64,000 nucleotides of DNA. It comes from an uncultured Paracoccaceae bacterium (GTDB taxonomy: Bacteria; Pseudomonadota; Alphaproteobacteria; Rhodobacterales; Rhodobacteraceae). The notes beneath the pieces are model-generated. The model searched no databases and was not told the DNA's origin. It saw only the letters and a program-made list of their open reading frames with translations. Position numbers and translations under genes: made by a program. Below, piece after piece: positions 32,098 through 41,250 of the stretch (position 1 is its first letter; every line of letters begins with the position of its first letter). The stretch lies in the NCBI GenBank assembly GCA_947489325.1, contig CANLDA010000002.1, positions 124,001 through 188,000 on the forward strand, written 5' to 3'.

Positions 32098-33708
32098 TTA
32101 AGACACCATCATTTCTTTGGTGTTGGTTAAGGTGACATCCGGATAATCCCGTACCACCCGGTCAATATCCCATTGCAGACGTGTCAGGAACACCGTGTCT
32201 CCGTCATTATCCAACGCAATGTGTTGCTTGTTGGCATTAACGAATTTGTCGACGGCAATCTTGTCTCCAGACACCCAGCGTGCGGATGTGAACTGACTTG
32301 GTTCAAAACGTACGGGCAGGCCGTATTCAAGCTCAATCCGGCTGGCGAGAACCTCAAACTGAAGCGCGCCAACAACCCCAACAATAAAGCCAGAGCCAAA
32401 CGAAGGTTTGAATATTTTCGCGGCACCTTCTTCGGCAAACTGCATCAACGCCTTTTCAAGATGTTTGGCCTTCATCGGATCGCCCGCACGACAGTTTTGC
32501 AGCAATTCAGGTGCAAAGCTGGGAATGCCAGAGACGCGCAGGGCTTCGCCTTCGGTCAAGGTGTCGCCAATGCGCAATTGCCCATGGTTGGGAATGCCAA
32601 TGATGTCCCCCGCCCAGGCTTCTTCGGCCAATTCGCGGTCAGATGCCAGAAACAACACCGGGTTTGAAACCGCCATAGGTTTTTTGGTGCGTACGTGGGT
32701 CAGCTTCATACCACGTTTGAAATGACCTGATGCCATGCGCACAAAGGCCACGCGGTCGCGGTGTTTTGGATCCATATTGGCTTGAACCTTAAACACGAAA
32801 CCAGAAACCTTCTTTTCTTCTGGTGCGATTTTACGCGGTTCAGCGGATTGAATTTGCGGCTCTGGCCCGTATTGGCTGATGCCGTCCATCAATTCTTTAA
32901 CGCCAAAAGAGTTGATCGCTGAGCCAAACCAAATTGGGGTCATGTGGCCCTCTAATACGGCCTGTGGGTCCAATGTTGGCAGCAACTCGCGCGCCATTTC
33001 GATCTCTTCCAACAGCTGTTCAAGCAGATGTGCAGGGACATGTTCGGCCAGTTTGGGATCGCCTAAACCGTTGATTGCGATGGTTTCTGCCACTTTGTTG
33101 CGATCCGCGCGATCCATCAATTCCAGACGGTCACGCAACAGATCATAACAGCCCATGAAATCACGACCCACACCGATGGGCCAGCTGGCAGGCGTCACAT
33201 CAATGGCAAGGTTTTCTTGAATTTCATCAATAATCTCAAATGTATCACGGCTTTCGCGGTCCATTTTGTTACAGAACGTCAGGATCGGAAGGTCGCGCAG
33301 ACGGCAAACCTCAAACAGTTTTTGCGTCTGGCTTTCAACGCCTTTGGCACCGTCAATCACCATTACGGCAGCATCCACTGCTGTCAGCGTGCGATAGGTA
33401 TCTTCGGAAAAGTCGCTGTGACCGGGGGTATCCACCAGATTGAACCGGAAATTGCCAAAGTCAAAGGACATGGCCGAGGCAGACACGGAAATCCCGCGAT
33501 CTTTTTCCATCTGCATGAAATCGGATCGTGTGCGGCGTGCCTCGCCTTTGGCGCGCACCTGACCAGCCATTTGAATGGCACCACCATACAAAAGGAATTT
33601 TTCTGTCAGCGTTGTTTTCCCAGCGTCCGGATGCGAAATAATCGCAAAAGTACGACGGCGCGCAATTTCGGGCGGCAATTCGGGGCGGTTTGTGGCTGTG
33701 TCCAACAT
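32098..33708 (-). CDS. prfC: Peptide chain release factor 3
   Basis: 536 residues (E. coli 529). A translational GTPase that recycles RF1/RF2 from the ribosome. G-domain motifs are seen: ISHPDAGKTTLTEK (P-loop), RGISVSASAMSF, DTPGHSDFSEDTYR and NKMD. The C-terminal domains contain GALQFEVLASRIELEYG, characteristic of RF3. The start at 33708 (MLDTATNRPELP) is preferred; the reading frame extends further upstream but lacks a convincing start there. Confidence 0.93.
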   Translation of the reverse strand: MLDTATNRPELPPEIARRRTFAIISHPDAGKTTLTEKFLLYGGAIQMAGQVRAKGEARRTRSDFMQMEKDRGISVSASAMSFDFGNFRFNLVDTPGHSDFSEDTYRTLTAVDAAVMVIDGAKGVESQTQKLFEVCRLRDLPILTFCNKMDRESRDTFEIIDEIQENLAIDVTPASWPIGVGRDFMGCYDLLRDRLELMDRADRNKVAETIAINGLGDPKLAEHVPAHLLEQLLEEIEMARELLPTLDPQAVLEGHMTPIWFGSAINSFGVKELMDGISQYGPEPQIQSAEPRKIAPEEKKVSGFVFKVQANMDPKHRDRVAFVRMASGHFKRGMKLTHVRTKKPMAVSNPVLFLASDRELAEEAWAGDIIGIPNHGQLRIGDTLTEGEALRVSGIPSFAPELLQNCRAGDPMKAKHLEKALMQFAEEGAAKIFKPSFGSGFIVGVVGALQFEVLASRIELEYGLPVRFEPSQFTSARWVSGDKIAVDKFVNANKQHIALDNDGDTVFLTRLQWDIDRVVRDYPDVTLTNTKEMMVS

Positions 33709-33774
33709 GAGCGCGCGTATAGGTAAGACTGACGCGCTTGGCAAGAAAATCAGCGCGTCATGACGGGATATGTC

Positions 33775-34797
33775 CTATTTAGAAGAGGCGCGTCGTAATA
33801 TCTCTGCTGCATCCGGGCGGCGCAGCAATGTTTCGCTGACCTCAAAGATGCTTTTGTCTTGTTTTTGTGCGCCAATTTGAGGCTGCGACAGCTTTAGGCG
33901 CAGCTCTTCGGGCAACACCGGAGTCGTGCGCCGATCCGCCATCATGGTCTCCGCAGAAATACCCTCGGCAAAAATGATTTGATGATCATCGAACAGCAAT
34001 TGATAATATTCGATAAATCCACCTTCTTGGATGTGAACAGTATCACCATTGACCAAATGCCGCGCCTTGATCAGTAATTCATTGCGTCCTGCGCCAATGC
34101 GATCACTGCGTTGATAGATAAACAACCTGTGTTGGGGACTAACGACCAGGTCATTGGCGTTGTTCAGGGTCTGTGCGGTGATCACCACAGGGGCAAATTC
34201 ACCAACCGCGCGCATGGTTACCTTGCCGATCCAGCGAATAGGCTGCCCGCCAACATCGCGCGTCAAAATTATGTCACCTGCACGCAACTTCTCAATCGGG
34301 ACTTGCTTGCCCGACATGGTGGTGATGCGGGTGCCCTTGGAAAAGCTGACACAGGCCATCTGTGCCAGACGGCGCCGCGCAGCATCGCGGTCCACACCTA
34401 CAAGGGAATAGGGGGTCTTAGCCATCAAAGGCGAGAGAGGCTGCAGGTAAATTTCGGCGACATTGCCATCGTTGTCGACCTCAACCAGCACAAGTGCTTC
34501 GATGGTTTCACCTGTGGGTGGCATCAAGGTTACACAGCTGTCTAAGCAAATTGTTGCACCGGGACGGCCGACGGCACTTTCGTCCGAGATTTCAAAATGA
34601 TTGCCGTTCGTTGGAATAAATGACAAAGCGGATTGTCGTGCAGTCTCAGAAAGTTCGTAAACATCATCCAAAATTAACTCTTCCGCAAAAGACAGCGAAT
34701 CCCCCAGATTGGCACCTGAAATCACCTCAAAGCTGGAGGCATGATAAATGGGCACCATCTGTGTGCTTGAAGCATGTTCTATTGGATGAGTTTGCAT
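33775..34797 (-). CDS. Solo Hint-domain (Hedgehog/intein-like) protein
   Basis: 340 residues. An N-terminal segment (about 1-145) of unknown fold precedes a Hint_2-type domain from Cys149 (ACVSFSKGTRITTMSGKQVPIEKLRAGDIILTRD, then QPIRWIG and VVSPQHRLFIYQ). No homing endonuclease and no conserved C-terminal His-Asn splice junction is seen, so it is not a protein-splicing intein. Roseobacters encode many such proteins, with no established function that I know of. ATG 34797 is chosen over the in-frame GTG at 34806. It is divergent from the SDR gene. Confidence 0.82.
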   Translation of the reverse strand: MQTHPIEHASSTQMVPIYHASSFEVISGANLGDSLSFAEELILDDVYELSETARQSALSFIPTNGNHFEISDESAVGRPGATICLDSCVTLMPPTGETIEALVLVEVDNDGNVAEIYLQPLSPLMAKTPYSLVGVDRDAARRRLAQMACVSFSKGTRITTMSGKQVPIEKLRAGDIILTRDVGGQPIRWIGKVTMRAVGEFAPVVITAQTLNNANDLVVSPQHRLFIYQRSDRIGAGRNELLIKARHLVNGDTVHIQEGGFIEYYQLLFDDHQIIFAEGISAETMMADRRTTPVLPEELRLKLSQPQIGAQKQDKSIFEVSETLLRRPDAAEILRRASSK

Positions 34798-34933
34798 AAA
34801 ATACACTTTCGACGATCAACCATACACTGACTGCCGTATAATTGTGGCATCTTAACGCCGTCTGCTCGGCATTTTACTGGCAGTTTTCTGAAAATGGGGC
34901 TTAGTTGCTTAAAAGGCAAATAAGGAGAGCGTG

Positions 34934-35713
34934 ATGGATCTGGGAATTAAAGGCAAAAGAGCGCTTGTTTGTGCAAGCTCTAAGGGGTTGGGCTTGGGCT
35001 GCGCTGAAGCATTGGCCGAGGCAGGTGTTGATCTGGTGATGAACGCGCGCGGCGCTGATGCGCTTGAGGCCTCTGCCGCAGATATTCGCGCCCGCTTTGG
35101 CGTCGATGTGGTGACGGTGGCGGCGGATGTAACAACTGCCGAAGGGCAGGCGGCCGTTATCAAGGCCTCCGAAGGTGTTGATATTCTGGTCAATAACGCA
35201 GGTGGTCCACCTCCGGGTATGTGGACAGATTGGGACCGTGATGATTTTATCGGCGCGTTGGATGCCAATATGTTGACGCCGATTGCGCTGATTAAGGCCT
35301 TGGTGCCTGGTATGATGGATCGCGGCTGGGGGCGGGTCGTGAATATCACCTCAGTCTCAGTGAAATCTCCGATCCCTGTATTAGGTCTGTCTAATGCGGC
35401 GCGCGCGGGCCTGACCGGATACGTGGCCGGCACCTCACGCCAAGTGGCGGGCTCGGGCGTTGTTATGAACAATTTGCAACCGGGCATCCATGCCACGGAT
35501 CGTGCGGTCGCGCTTGATACTGGGGCGTCGCAGGCACAGGGCATTTCGATGGCAGAGGCCAAGGATCAACGCTGCGCCAATATCCCAGCAGGCCGCTATG
35601 GCACACGTCAGGAATTTGGCGCGACCTGTGCGTTCATGTGCTCGCAATATGCAGGGTTCATGGTGGGGCAGAATATCTTGTTGGATGGCGGTGCCACTAA
35701 TTCCACCATGTGA
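34934..35713 (+). CDS. Atypical short-chain dehydrogenase/reductase
   Basis: 259 residues with a Rossmann nucleotide-binding motif (ASSKGLGLGCAEAL) and NNAG (VDILVNNAGGPPPG). The catalytic YxxxK pattern is altered: where Tyr and Lys are expected there are Leu150 and Asn154 (VLGLSNAARAG); the Ser in NITSVSV remains. It may be a non-canonical SDR or a binding protein. AAGGAGAG (34922-34929) fixes the ATG at 34934. It begins the run with alkC, which follows after 6 bases. A candidate TATAAT lies at 34837-34842. Confidence 0.85.
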   Translation: MDLGIKGKRALVCASSKGLGLGCAEALAEAGVDLVMNARGADALEASAADIRARFGVDVVTVAADVTTAEGQAAVIKASEGVDILVNNAGGPPPGMWTDWDRDDFIGALDANMLTPIALIKALVPGMMDRGWGRVVNITSVSVKSPIPVLGLSNAARAGLTGYVAGTSRQVAGSGVVMNNLQPGIHATDRAVALDTGASQAQGISMAEAKDQRCANIPAGRYGTRQEFGATCAFMCSQYAGFMVGQNILLDGGATNSTM

Positions 35714-35719
35714 TCTGAT

Positions 35720-36847
35720 ATGACTGAAACACAGGGGTTTTCCCTGGCTGATCAACTCTTTAATGAAACCTCCTTGGGCGATCTGGCAGCGGAATATGCT
35801 GCCGTTGTCCCGGGGTTTCACGCAGATGAGTTTCATACTGAGGCCATGGGAGGTATGGCCGAACGTGGCTTGTTGGAACGACTTGAATGGATTGCAGACT
35901 GCGTTGAAAAGCGTCTTTCACCGAATTTTCCTGAAATGGCGGCACAGCTAGAGGCGGCGATGCCGCCGCCGCTTGATTCAACCCTGACGGATGATGATTT
36001 TGGTCGATTTATCCACGCCGTTCCCGGTATTCTGGCGGTGCGCCATGGGCTTGAAAACCACCGCGAACGCGCGCTGGATCTTTTACACCGCGCCACGCGC
36101 CGCTTTTCCATGGAGTTTTACATCCGCCCGTTTCTGAACCGTTGGCCACAGGAAACCATGGCACGGTTATTGGGGTGGGCAGAGGATGAAAACTATCACG
36201 TGCGCCGCCTTGTCAGTGAGGGCACACGCCCCAAATTGCCTTGGGCAAAAAAGCTGACACTGGATGCGATGGTTCCGTTGCCCTTGCTGGACAGATTACA
36301 TGGAGACCCAACCCGATATGTCACCCGTTCGGTGGCCAATCACCTCAACGATATCGCAAAAATCGCCCCGGATGCGGTGGTCACGTGTCTGATTGCATGG
36401 CAAGCGCAGGCCCATCAAAATCCAAAAGAACTCGCATGGATGACCCGCCAAGCGCTGCGTACGTTGGTGAAGCAGGGACATTCGGGTGCGCTCAATCTTT
36501 TGGGCTTTCGGCAGGATGTGGACATTTCTTGCACCTTATCCCTTGGTGATACGCAGCCGCATATCGGCCAATCCCTGAGCATCAACGCGCAATTGCGATC
36601 CCCGACATCCCTACCAATATTGGTGGATTACATCCTCCATTTCCATCGCCCAAATGGGCGGTTGGGTCAAAAGGTGTTCAAACTCAAACAGGCTTCACTC
36701 ACTGCCAACAAACCATTGATATTGAAAAAGAATCACCCTCTCAAGGGGAACGCCACGACCTTTACCCTGCATCCGGGGCCGCATCGGGTTGACTTGCAAA
36801 TCAACGGTAAAATCCTCGCCAGCACAGAATTTGAGCTGCGTACGTGA
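35720..36847 (+). CDS. alkC: AlkC-like DNA alkylation repair glycosylase with C-terminal Ig-like domain
   Basis: 375 residues. The first about 265 residues are HEAT-like helical repeats with the family landmarks FIRPFLNRWP-type, HVRRLVSEGTRPKLPWA and RYVTRSVANHLNDIAK. These match the AlkC branch of non-base-flipping alkylpurine DNA glycosylases, which excise 3-methyladenine-type lesions. Residues about 270-375 are beta-rich (DISCTLSLGD...FTLHPGPHRVDLQINGK) and look like the Ig-like domain known in some AlkC proteins. It is coupled to the preceding SDR gene by 6 bases, and followed by a dispersed hairpin element. Confidence 0.82.
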   Translation: MTETQGFSLADQLFNETSLGDLAAEYAAVVPGFHADEFHTEAMGGMAERGLLERLEWIADCVEKRLSPNFPEMAAQLEAAMPPPLDSTLTDDDFGRFIHAVPGILAVRHGLENHRERALDLLHRATRRFSMEFYIRPFLNRWPQETMARLLGWAEDENYHVRRLVSEGTRPKLPWAKKLTLDAMVPLPLLDRLHGDPTRYVTRSVANHLNDIAKIAPDAVVTCLIAWQAQAHQNPKELAWMTRQALRTLVKQGHSGALNLLGFRQDVDISCTLSLGDTQPHIGQSLSINAQLRSPTSLPILVDYILHFHRPNGRLGQKVFKLKQASLTANKPLILKKNHPLKGNATTFTLHPGPHRVDLQINGKILASTEFELRT

Positions 36848-36864
36848 AATCTCGCAGCTTTTGG

Positions 36865-36925
36865 CTTCTTCTTGGTCAAAATATCCTGGGGTGAATGCGG
36901 CTTGCCGCAGAGGGGCAAGGCCCCT
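36865..36925. repeat. Dispersed intergenic element, copy B
   Basis: The 22-base block at 36865-36886 matches copies A and C at 17 of 22 positions in all three. It is followed by a small hairpin GCGGC/GCCGC (36897-36908) and a perfect AGGGGC (36911-36916)/GCCCCT (36920-36925) stem. It lies 17 bases after the alkC stop and 94 before the symporter start. Confidence 0.75.
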
Positions 36926-37018
36926 TGGGGCGCTCACAATTACGTGGGGCGGCTGAAATCTCATGGAATGCATATCCTCCTGCTGTTAGGCGAATGGCCA
37001 AAGTGTCAGGGGAAAACC

Positions 37019-38389
37019 ATGCAGGCAGCTGTTGTTATCGGGCTTTTTGGATTCATCATTGTGGCAAGTTTGCTGGCCGCACCACGTCGCGCCACCGCTG
37101 CGGGCTTTTTTGGAGGAGCATCCGCTACGGGTCAGGCTCCGGGACTCTGGGTGCTTGTCTTAAGTCAGGTCACAACATGGATTTTTGCACGCTCTTTGAT
37201 GAACGCGGCGATCCTTGGTTATTTCTACGGCATCGCAGGCGTTTTGGCTTATGCGACCTATTACGGGTCATTTTTGACCGGCGGATATGTTGTGTCGCTG
37301 CTGCGAGCACGCGGAGCGCGGTCGGTGCAGGATTGGCTGCGTGATGATTTTGGAGTTGTGGGAACAGGGTGTTACAATCTGGTGATTGTGTTGCGTCTCT
37401 TATCCGAAGTCTTTGCCAATCTGATCGTGGTGGGATTGATTTTTGCCGCAGCTTTGCCTGAAATCTCTGCGGCCAGCGATTGGTCTGTGGTGATCGTTGC
37501 TATCCTTGCGCTTGGGTATTCGGCATGGGGAGGCCTTAGCGCCGCGTTGCGCACAGATGTGGTGCAAATGGCGGTATTTTTGGTGGTGTTTTCCATGGCG
37601 TTTGTTGCCTTGGTCACCAATCCCGAATTTGATCTTGGGATGGTGCTAACGTCCGAAGGCGCTTCTGGGTCGCATAATGGTTGGGTTTTGCTGATTGTGG
37701 CGTTCCTGCAGGTGTTTTCATATCCGGTGCATGATCCGGTGATGATGGATCGTGGGTTTCTGGCGGATAAAGAGACCACGCGAAAATCCTTCCTACATGC
37801 GTTTTGGATTTCCGCGCTTTGCATCATCGCTTTTGGTTTCTTTGGCATACAGGCACAGCTTGTTGGCGCTGAATACGAAGGTCAGTTGATTGGCACATGG
37901 GCAGGCATGTTGCCGGGATGGGTTTTCATGCTGCTGTTGGTGTCTTTACTAGTGTCTGCTCTGTCCACACTGGATTCAGCCCTGTCTTCTGCCGCACGTT
38001 TGGTTGTCGAAGAATTGCGCCTTGCACCACGATCCCTGAATGGTGGGCGTGCGGCAATGGTGGTTTTTGCGGTGGCTGGTGCTGCCCTGACACTATGGGG
38101 CAATCAGACATTGTTTGACGCCGTTGCTGTGTCTGGCACAGCGTCGATGTTTTTGACGCCAATTATGGTGGCCGGGTTGATCGGGGCGCGCAAAGTGGCG
38201 CTTTGGGCGTATTTGGTCAGCTTTGCCGCAGCTATCGCGGGCGCTGCGGCCTATTTCTTTCGCAGCAGCGAAATGATGGCGGCAATGCTGTATGAGGGTC
38301 ATAAGTATGAGCAACTTTTGCAAATCTGCTTAGCTGTGCTGCTTGTTGGTTTTATTGCGACATTCTGCGGTGCGCGTAGGGTTGCGTGA
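37019..38389 (+). CDS. Sodium:solute symporter-family membrane protein
   Basis: 456 residues, about 12-13 membrane helices, fitting the SSS (LeuT-fold) family: an ARSLMNAAILGYFYGIAG stretch near the N-terminus, YSAWGGLSAALRTDVVQMAVFLVVF near residue 170, and an SALSTLDSALSSAARL segment near residue 320 that carries Na+-site serines/threonines. The start at 37019 has AGGGGA 6 bases upstream; a longer frame back to 36872 runs into the repeat element. Substrate unknown. Confidence 0.82.
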   Translation: MQAAVVIGLFGFIIVASLLAAPRRATAAGFFGGASATGQAPGLWVLVLSQVTTWIFARSLMNAAILGYFYGIAGVLAYATYYGSFLTGGYVVSLLRARGARSVQDWLRDDFGVVGTGCYNLVIVLRLLSEVFANLIVVGLIFAAALPEISAASDWSVVIVAILALGYSAWGGLSAALRTDVVQMAVFLVVFSMAFVALVTNPEFDLGMVLTSEGASGSHNGWVLLIVAFLQVFSYPVHDPVMMDRGFLADKETTRKSFLHAFWISALCIIAFGFFGIQAQLVGAEYEGQLIGTWAGMLPGWVFMLLLVSLLVSALSTLDSALSSAARLVVEELRLAPRSLNGGRAAMVVFAVAGAALTLWGNQTLFDAVAVSGTASMFLTPIMVAGLIGARKVALWAYLVSFAAAIAGAAAYFFRSSEMMAAMLYEGHKYEQLLQICLAVLLVGFIATFCGARRVA

Positions 38390-38455
38390 CAAAGGGGGGG
38401 CTGCTAAGTCTGCGCAAAATCCGATGATTTTCATCGGGCATTGCAAGAGGCTGTC

Positions 38456-39577
38456 GTGCGCCCCCAAGACGCTGTAACCCACGGTTCCCACAATCAGGCG
38501 TCACCCCGCTTGGAAATTCGCAATCTGCGTCGGCGATTTGGCGATCGTATTGTTGTGGATGATGTTTCACTACAAATTCTGCCTGGCAATGTTACCTGCC
38601 TGTTGGGTCCGTCAGGCTGCGGCAAATCCACAACGCTGCGCATGATTGCCGGTGTTGATATGCAGGACAGTGGTGAGATTTACGTCGATGGCAATTTGAT
38701 TTGCGACACGGTGTTTCGCATTCCCCCAGAACGTCGCCAAATTGGACTGATGTTTCAGGACTTTGCCTTATTTCCCCATCTGAGTGTGGCCAATAACGTG
38801 GCATTTGGTTTGCAGGGTCGGACAGAAGAAAAACGCGTGCGGGTTGAAGAACTGCTATCAAAGGTTGGACTTGATTGGGCCATTGATGAATATCCCCATG
38901 TCTTATCAGGTGGTGAGCAACAACGAGTAGCGCTTGCTCGGGCGTTGGCTCCTCGGCCGCGTATCATGTTGATGGATGAGCCGTTTTCAGGGTTGGACAA
39001 CCGGTTGCGTGATGACATTCGCGATGAAACGCTGAGCATTCTTAAAGAAGAAGACACCGCTGTATTGCTGGTTACGCATGAGCCTGAAGAGGCGATGCGT
39101 ATGGCCGACGAAATCGCGCTTATGCGTGATGGCAAGATCGTGCAGCAAGGCGCGCCTTATAACATCTATAATGCCCCGGTCGATAGCGAAGCGGTGGCGT
39201 TTTTCAGCGATGTTAATGTGATCCGTGGGATTAGCAAAGGCGCACTGACGAGCACGCCCTTTGGTCAGTTTTTAACACCTGGATATGCGGATGGCGCGTT
39301 GGTTGATATTGTGATCCGCCCTCAACATCTGAAACTTGATTTTGATCGGGCGGGCAAAGGTCCTGAACCAACCGAGGTCGCAGGCGTTGCTGCACGCGGT
39401 GTTGTGACACGTGCGCGGTTTATGGGCACGGAAAGCCTTGTTGAGTTTCGCATGGATCATGATGGGTCTTGCCTAAAGGCCACAGTTCCCAATGTGTTCT
39501 TGCCACAAGCTGGAACGGCACTTTGGCTGACAATCCGGCGGGACCGTTGTTTTGTTTACCCCGCTTCAACATCGTAA
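38456..39577 (+). CDS. ABC transporter ATP-binding protein, FbpC/PotA-like
   Basis: About 373 residues. The ATPase domain (about 15-250) has Walker A GPSGCGKST, signature LSGGEQQRVALARAL and Walker B IMLMDEPFSGLD; a C-terminal TOBE-type regulatory domain begins near residue 280. This layout is that of ATPases for iron(III) or polyamine uptake. No permease or binding protein is encoded beside it, so its partners are elsewhere. The start is uncertain: GTG 38456 is used, with AAGAGG just upstream; TTG 38441 is possible. It begins 66 bases after the symporter. Confidence 0.85.
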   Translation: MRPQDAVTHGSHNQASPRLEIRNLRRRFGDRIVVDDVSLQILPGNVTCLLGPSGCGKSTTLRMIAGVDMQDSGEIYVDGNLICDTVFRIPPERRQIGLMFQDFALFPHLSVANNVAFGLQGRTEEKRVRVEELLSKVGLDWAIDEYPHVLSGGEQQRVALARALAPRPRIMLMDEPFSGLDNRLRDDIRDETLSILKEEDTAVLLVTHEPEEAMRMADEIALMRDGKIVQQGAPYNIYNAPVDSEAVAFFSDVNVIRGISKGALTSTPFGQFLTPGYADGALVDIVIRPQHLKLDFDRAGKGPEPTEVAGVAARGVVTRARFMGTESLVEFRMDHDGSCLKATVPNVFLPQAGTALWLTIRRDRCFVYPASTS

Positions 39578-39695
39578 AACAAAGTCTAGTCTTGTGCACA
39601 TAGAAGTGCCCGCATTGCCTTTTCATACCTTCACTGCGGACTTCAGAAAGCCTGCGAAAAAGGTGCGCTTTCCGATATATGCTGCAAGGTGAGGG

Positions 39696-40352
39696 TTATT
39701 CAGGAGTGTAATCTTGCAGGCGCTTGCCCTTTTCTTCGACAAAGAGGCCCGGCAAGATCGTAACTGTGGTAATTTGATCGACCCGCAGGCTTGCAAAATT
39801 TGCTTCGGTTTCGCTCCAGACCAGACAAGTCCAGACCCGTCCCCAGTAATCCATTTTTAGGGGGCGCGTGATAATTGTTGTGCCATCTTGTAATGTGAGG
39901 CGCAGTTTTTGACGGCTGCGAATGGCTTGGCGCAAGGTGGCGAGGTGGCGAAAGGCTTCGGCTGCATCGGCAAATGGGTAGGTGGCAAAACCAAAGCTTT
40001 TAGGCGCGCCGTGGCGATCTTCGGGCAGGACCGCGTCGATTTTGGCAGAAAGAGATTTTGCAGCAGCTTGCAAGGTGCCGTCAACACCATGCCCAACTGC
40101 CGCCAATCCAAGATGTAAGGCCTCCAATTCATCATCCGTAAGGTTTAGTGGGGGGAGGGTGATCGCGGCATGCGCTGTATACCCCACACCGCGTTCCCCT
40201 TCGACGGGGATGCCAGAGGCCGCAAGCGTGTCCATGTCGCGATAAATCGTGCGTAGGGACACATCTAATTTGCGCGCCATGTCCTCTGCACGGTGTAATT
40301 TCCCGTCTTTCAGAATTTCAACCAGAGCATAGAGACGATCAGTGCGTTTCAT
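39696..40352 (-). CDS. YafY-type transcriptional regulator (HTH + WYL domain)
   Basis: 218 residues. N-terminal winged helix-turn-helix (RADHMARKLDVS-like segment RAEDMARKLDVSLRTIYRDMDTLAASGIPVEG) followed by a WYL-type ligand-sensing domain (GTTIITRPLKMDYWGRVWTCLVWSE). Divergent from tatABC. Four TGACAA repeats at 40385-40419, upstream of its start, could be its own operator. Target and ligand are unknown. Confidence 0.87.
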   Translation of the reverse strand: MKRTDRLYALVEILKDGKLHRAEDMARKLDVSLRTIYRDMDTLAASGIPVEGERGVGYTAHAAITLPPLNLTDDELEALHLGLAAVGHGVDGTLQAAAKSLSAKIDAVLPEDRHGAPKSFGFATYPFADAAEAFRHLATLRQAIRSRQKLRLTLQDGTTIITRPLKMDYWGRVWTCLVWSETEANFASLRVDQITTVTILPGLFVEEKGKRLQDYTPE

Positions 40353-40384
40353 GTGGTGATTCCCTGTTTTGTTTGCGCATATAC

Positions 40385-40419
40385 TGACAAAAACCTGACA
40401 ACTGACAACCTCTTGACAA
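40385..40419. repeat. Four direct TGACAA repeats in the divergent regulator/tatA region
   Basis: TGACAA occurs at 40385, 40396, 40403 and 40414, giving start-to-start spacings of 11, 7 and 11 bases. They lie 33-67 bases upstream of the WYL regulator start and about 140 upstream of tatA. An operator array, or iterated -35-like elements, is a reasonable reading. Confidence 0.55.
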
Positions 40420-40560
40420 AGCTAAAGAGAAAAACAACAAAATTTGCGTTCACAAAGCCGCTTTGGCGCTTTTCGTTCGGGGGCAGAGGCAGTAGTTAAA
40501 GTGAGCAAATTTTCACGGGCCGACCAAATGGTCATACGCCCGGACAAGGGAGATAGACAC

Positions 40561-40776
40561 ATGTTGAACAATATCGGACTTCCGGGCCTTCTGCTGATTG
40601 CGGTTGTGGTTTTGGTGCTTTTTGGGCGTGGCAAGATCAGTTCGCTTATGGGCGAAGTAGGTAAAGGTATCACGGCCTTCAAAAAAGGCGTGAATGACGG
40701 CAGTAAAGAGCTTGAAGAAGAGATGTCGGATGTCGCCAAAGATGTGACGCCCGAAGAAGAAAAAGATAAGGCCTAA
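40561..40776 (+). CDS. tatA: Sec-independent protein translocase TatA
   Basis: 71 residues: a short N-terminal membrane helix ([18 protein letters not shown]), the FGRGK hinge, an amphipathic helix ([19 protein letters not shown]) and an acidic tail. Forms the variable pore of the Tat pathway that exports folded proteins. The ATG at 40561 follows AAGGGAG by about 8 bases; upstream in-frame starts lack support. tatB follows after 3 bases. Confidence 0.94.
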   Translation: MLNNIGLPGLLLIAVVVLVLFGRGKISSLMGEVGKGITAFKKGVNDGSKELEEEMSDVAKDVTPEEEKDKA

Positions 40777-40779
40777 GCC

Positions 40780-41250
40780 ATGTTTGATCTGGGCTGGACC
40801 GAACTTCTGGTCATCGGGATCGTTGCACTGATCGTGGTGGGCCCAAAAGACTTGCCAATTCTGTTTCAGCAGGTGGGCAAATTTGTCGGCAAGGCCAAGG
40901 GAATGGCGCGTGAATTCTCGCGTGCAATGAACCAAGCGGCCGATGATGCAGGCATGTCGGACGCAGCATCAACGTTTCGTTCTGCCACGGATGGATTGAA
41001 TAATGTGACCAATCCAGTCGGCAAAGCTGCTGATGCGCTGAAAGAGCATGCCAAGGCTGCAGCCAAATGGGATCCGGACAGTGAGACCGGCAAACTGGCC
41101 GCGAAACGTGCTGAGGCTGCCAAGAAGATTCATGAAGCTACAGCCAAGAAGGCACAAGAGCGCTTGGATGCCGAAGCAGAAGCCGTGACAGAATCCCCAG
41201 CAGCACAGGCCAGCGATGCGCCTGCGGATGACACAAAGGACAAAACATGA
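40780..41250 (+). CDS. tatB: Sec-independent protein translocase TatB
   Basis: 156 residues. N-terminal membrane helix with the Glu-containing [22 protein letters not shown], the GPKDLP hinge, a long amphipathic helix and a charged, Ala-rich C-terminal tail. It recognises twin-arginine substrates with TatC. It overlaps tatC by 4 bases (ATGA). Confidence 0.93.
   Translation: MFDLGWTELLVIGIVALIVVGPKDLPILFQQVGKFVGKAKGMAREFSRAMNQAADDAGMSDAASTFRSATDGLNNVTNPVGKAADALKEHAKAAAKWDPDSETGKLAAKRAEAAKKIHEATAKKAQERLDAEAEAVTESPAAQASDAPADDTKDKT

Noticed and set aside
34837-34842. TATAAT in the Hint/SDR divergent region
   Set aside because: No recognisable -35 at 16-18 bases on the plus strand, so not listed as a separate promoter.
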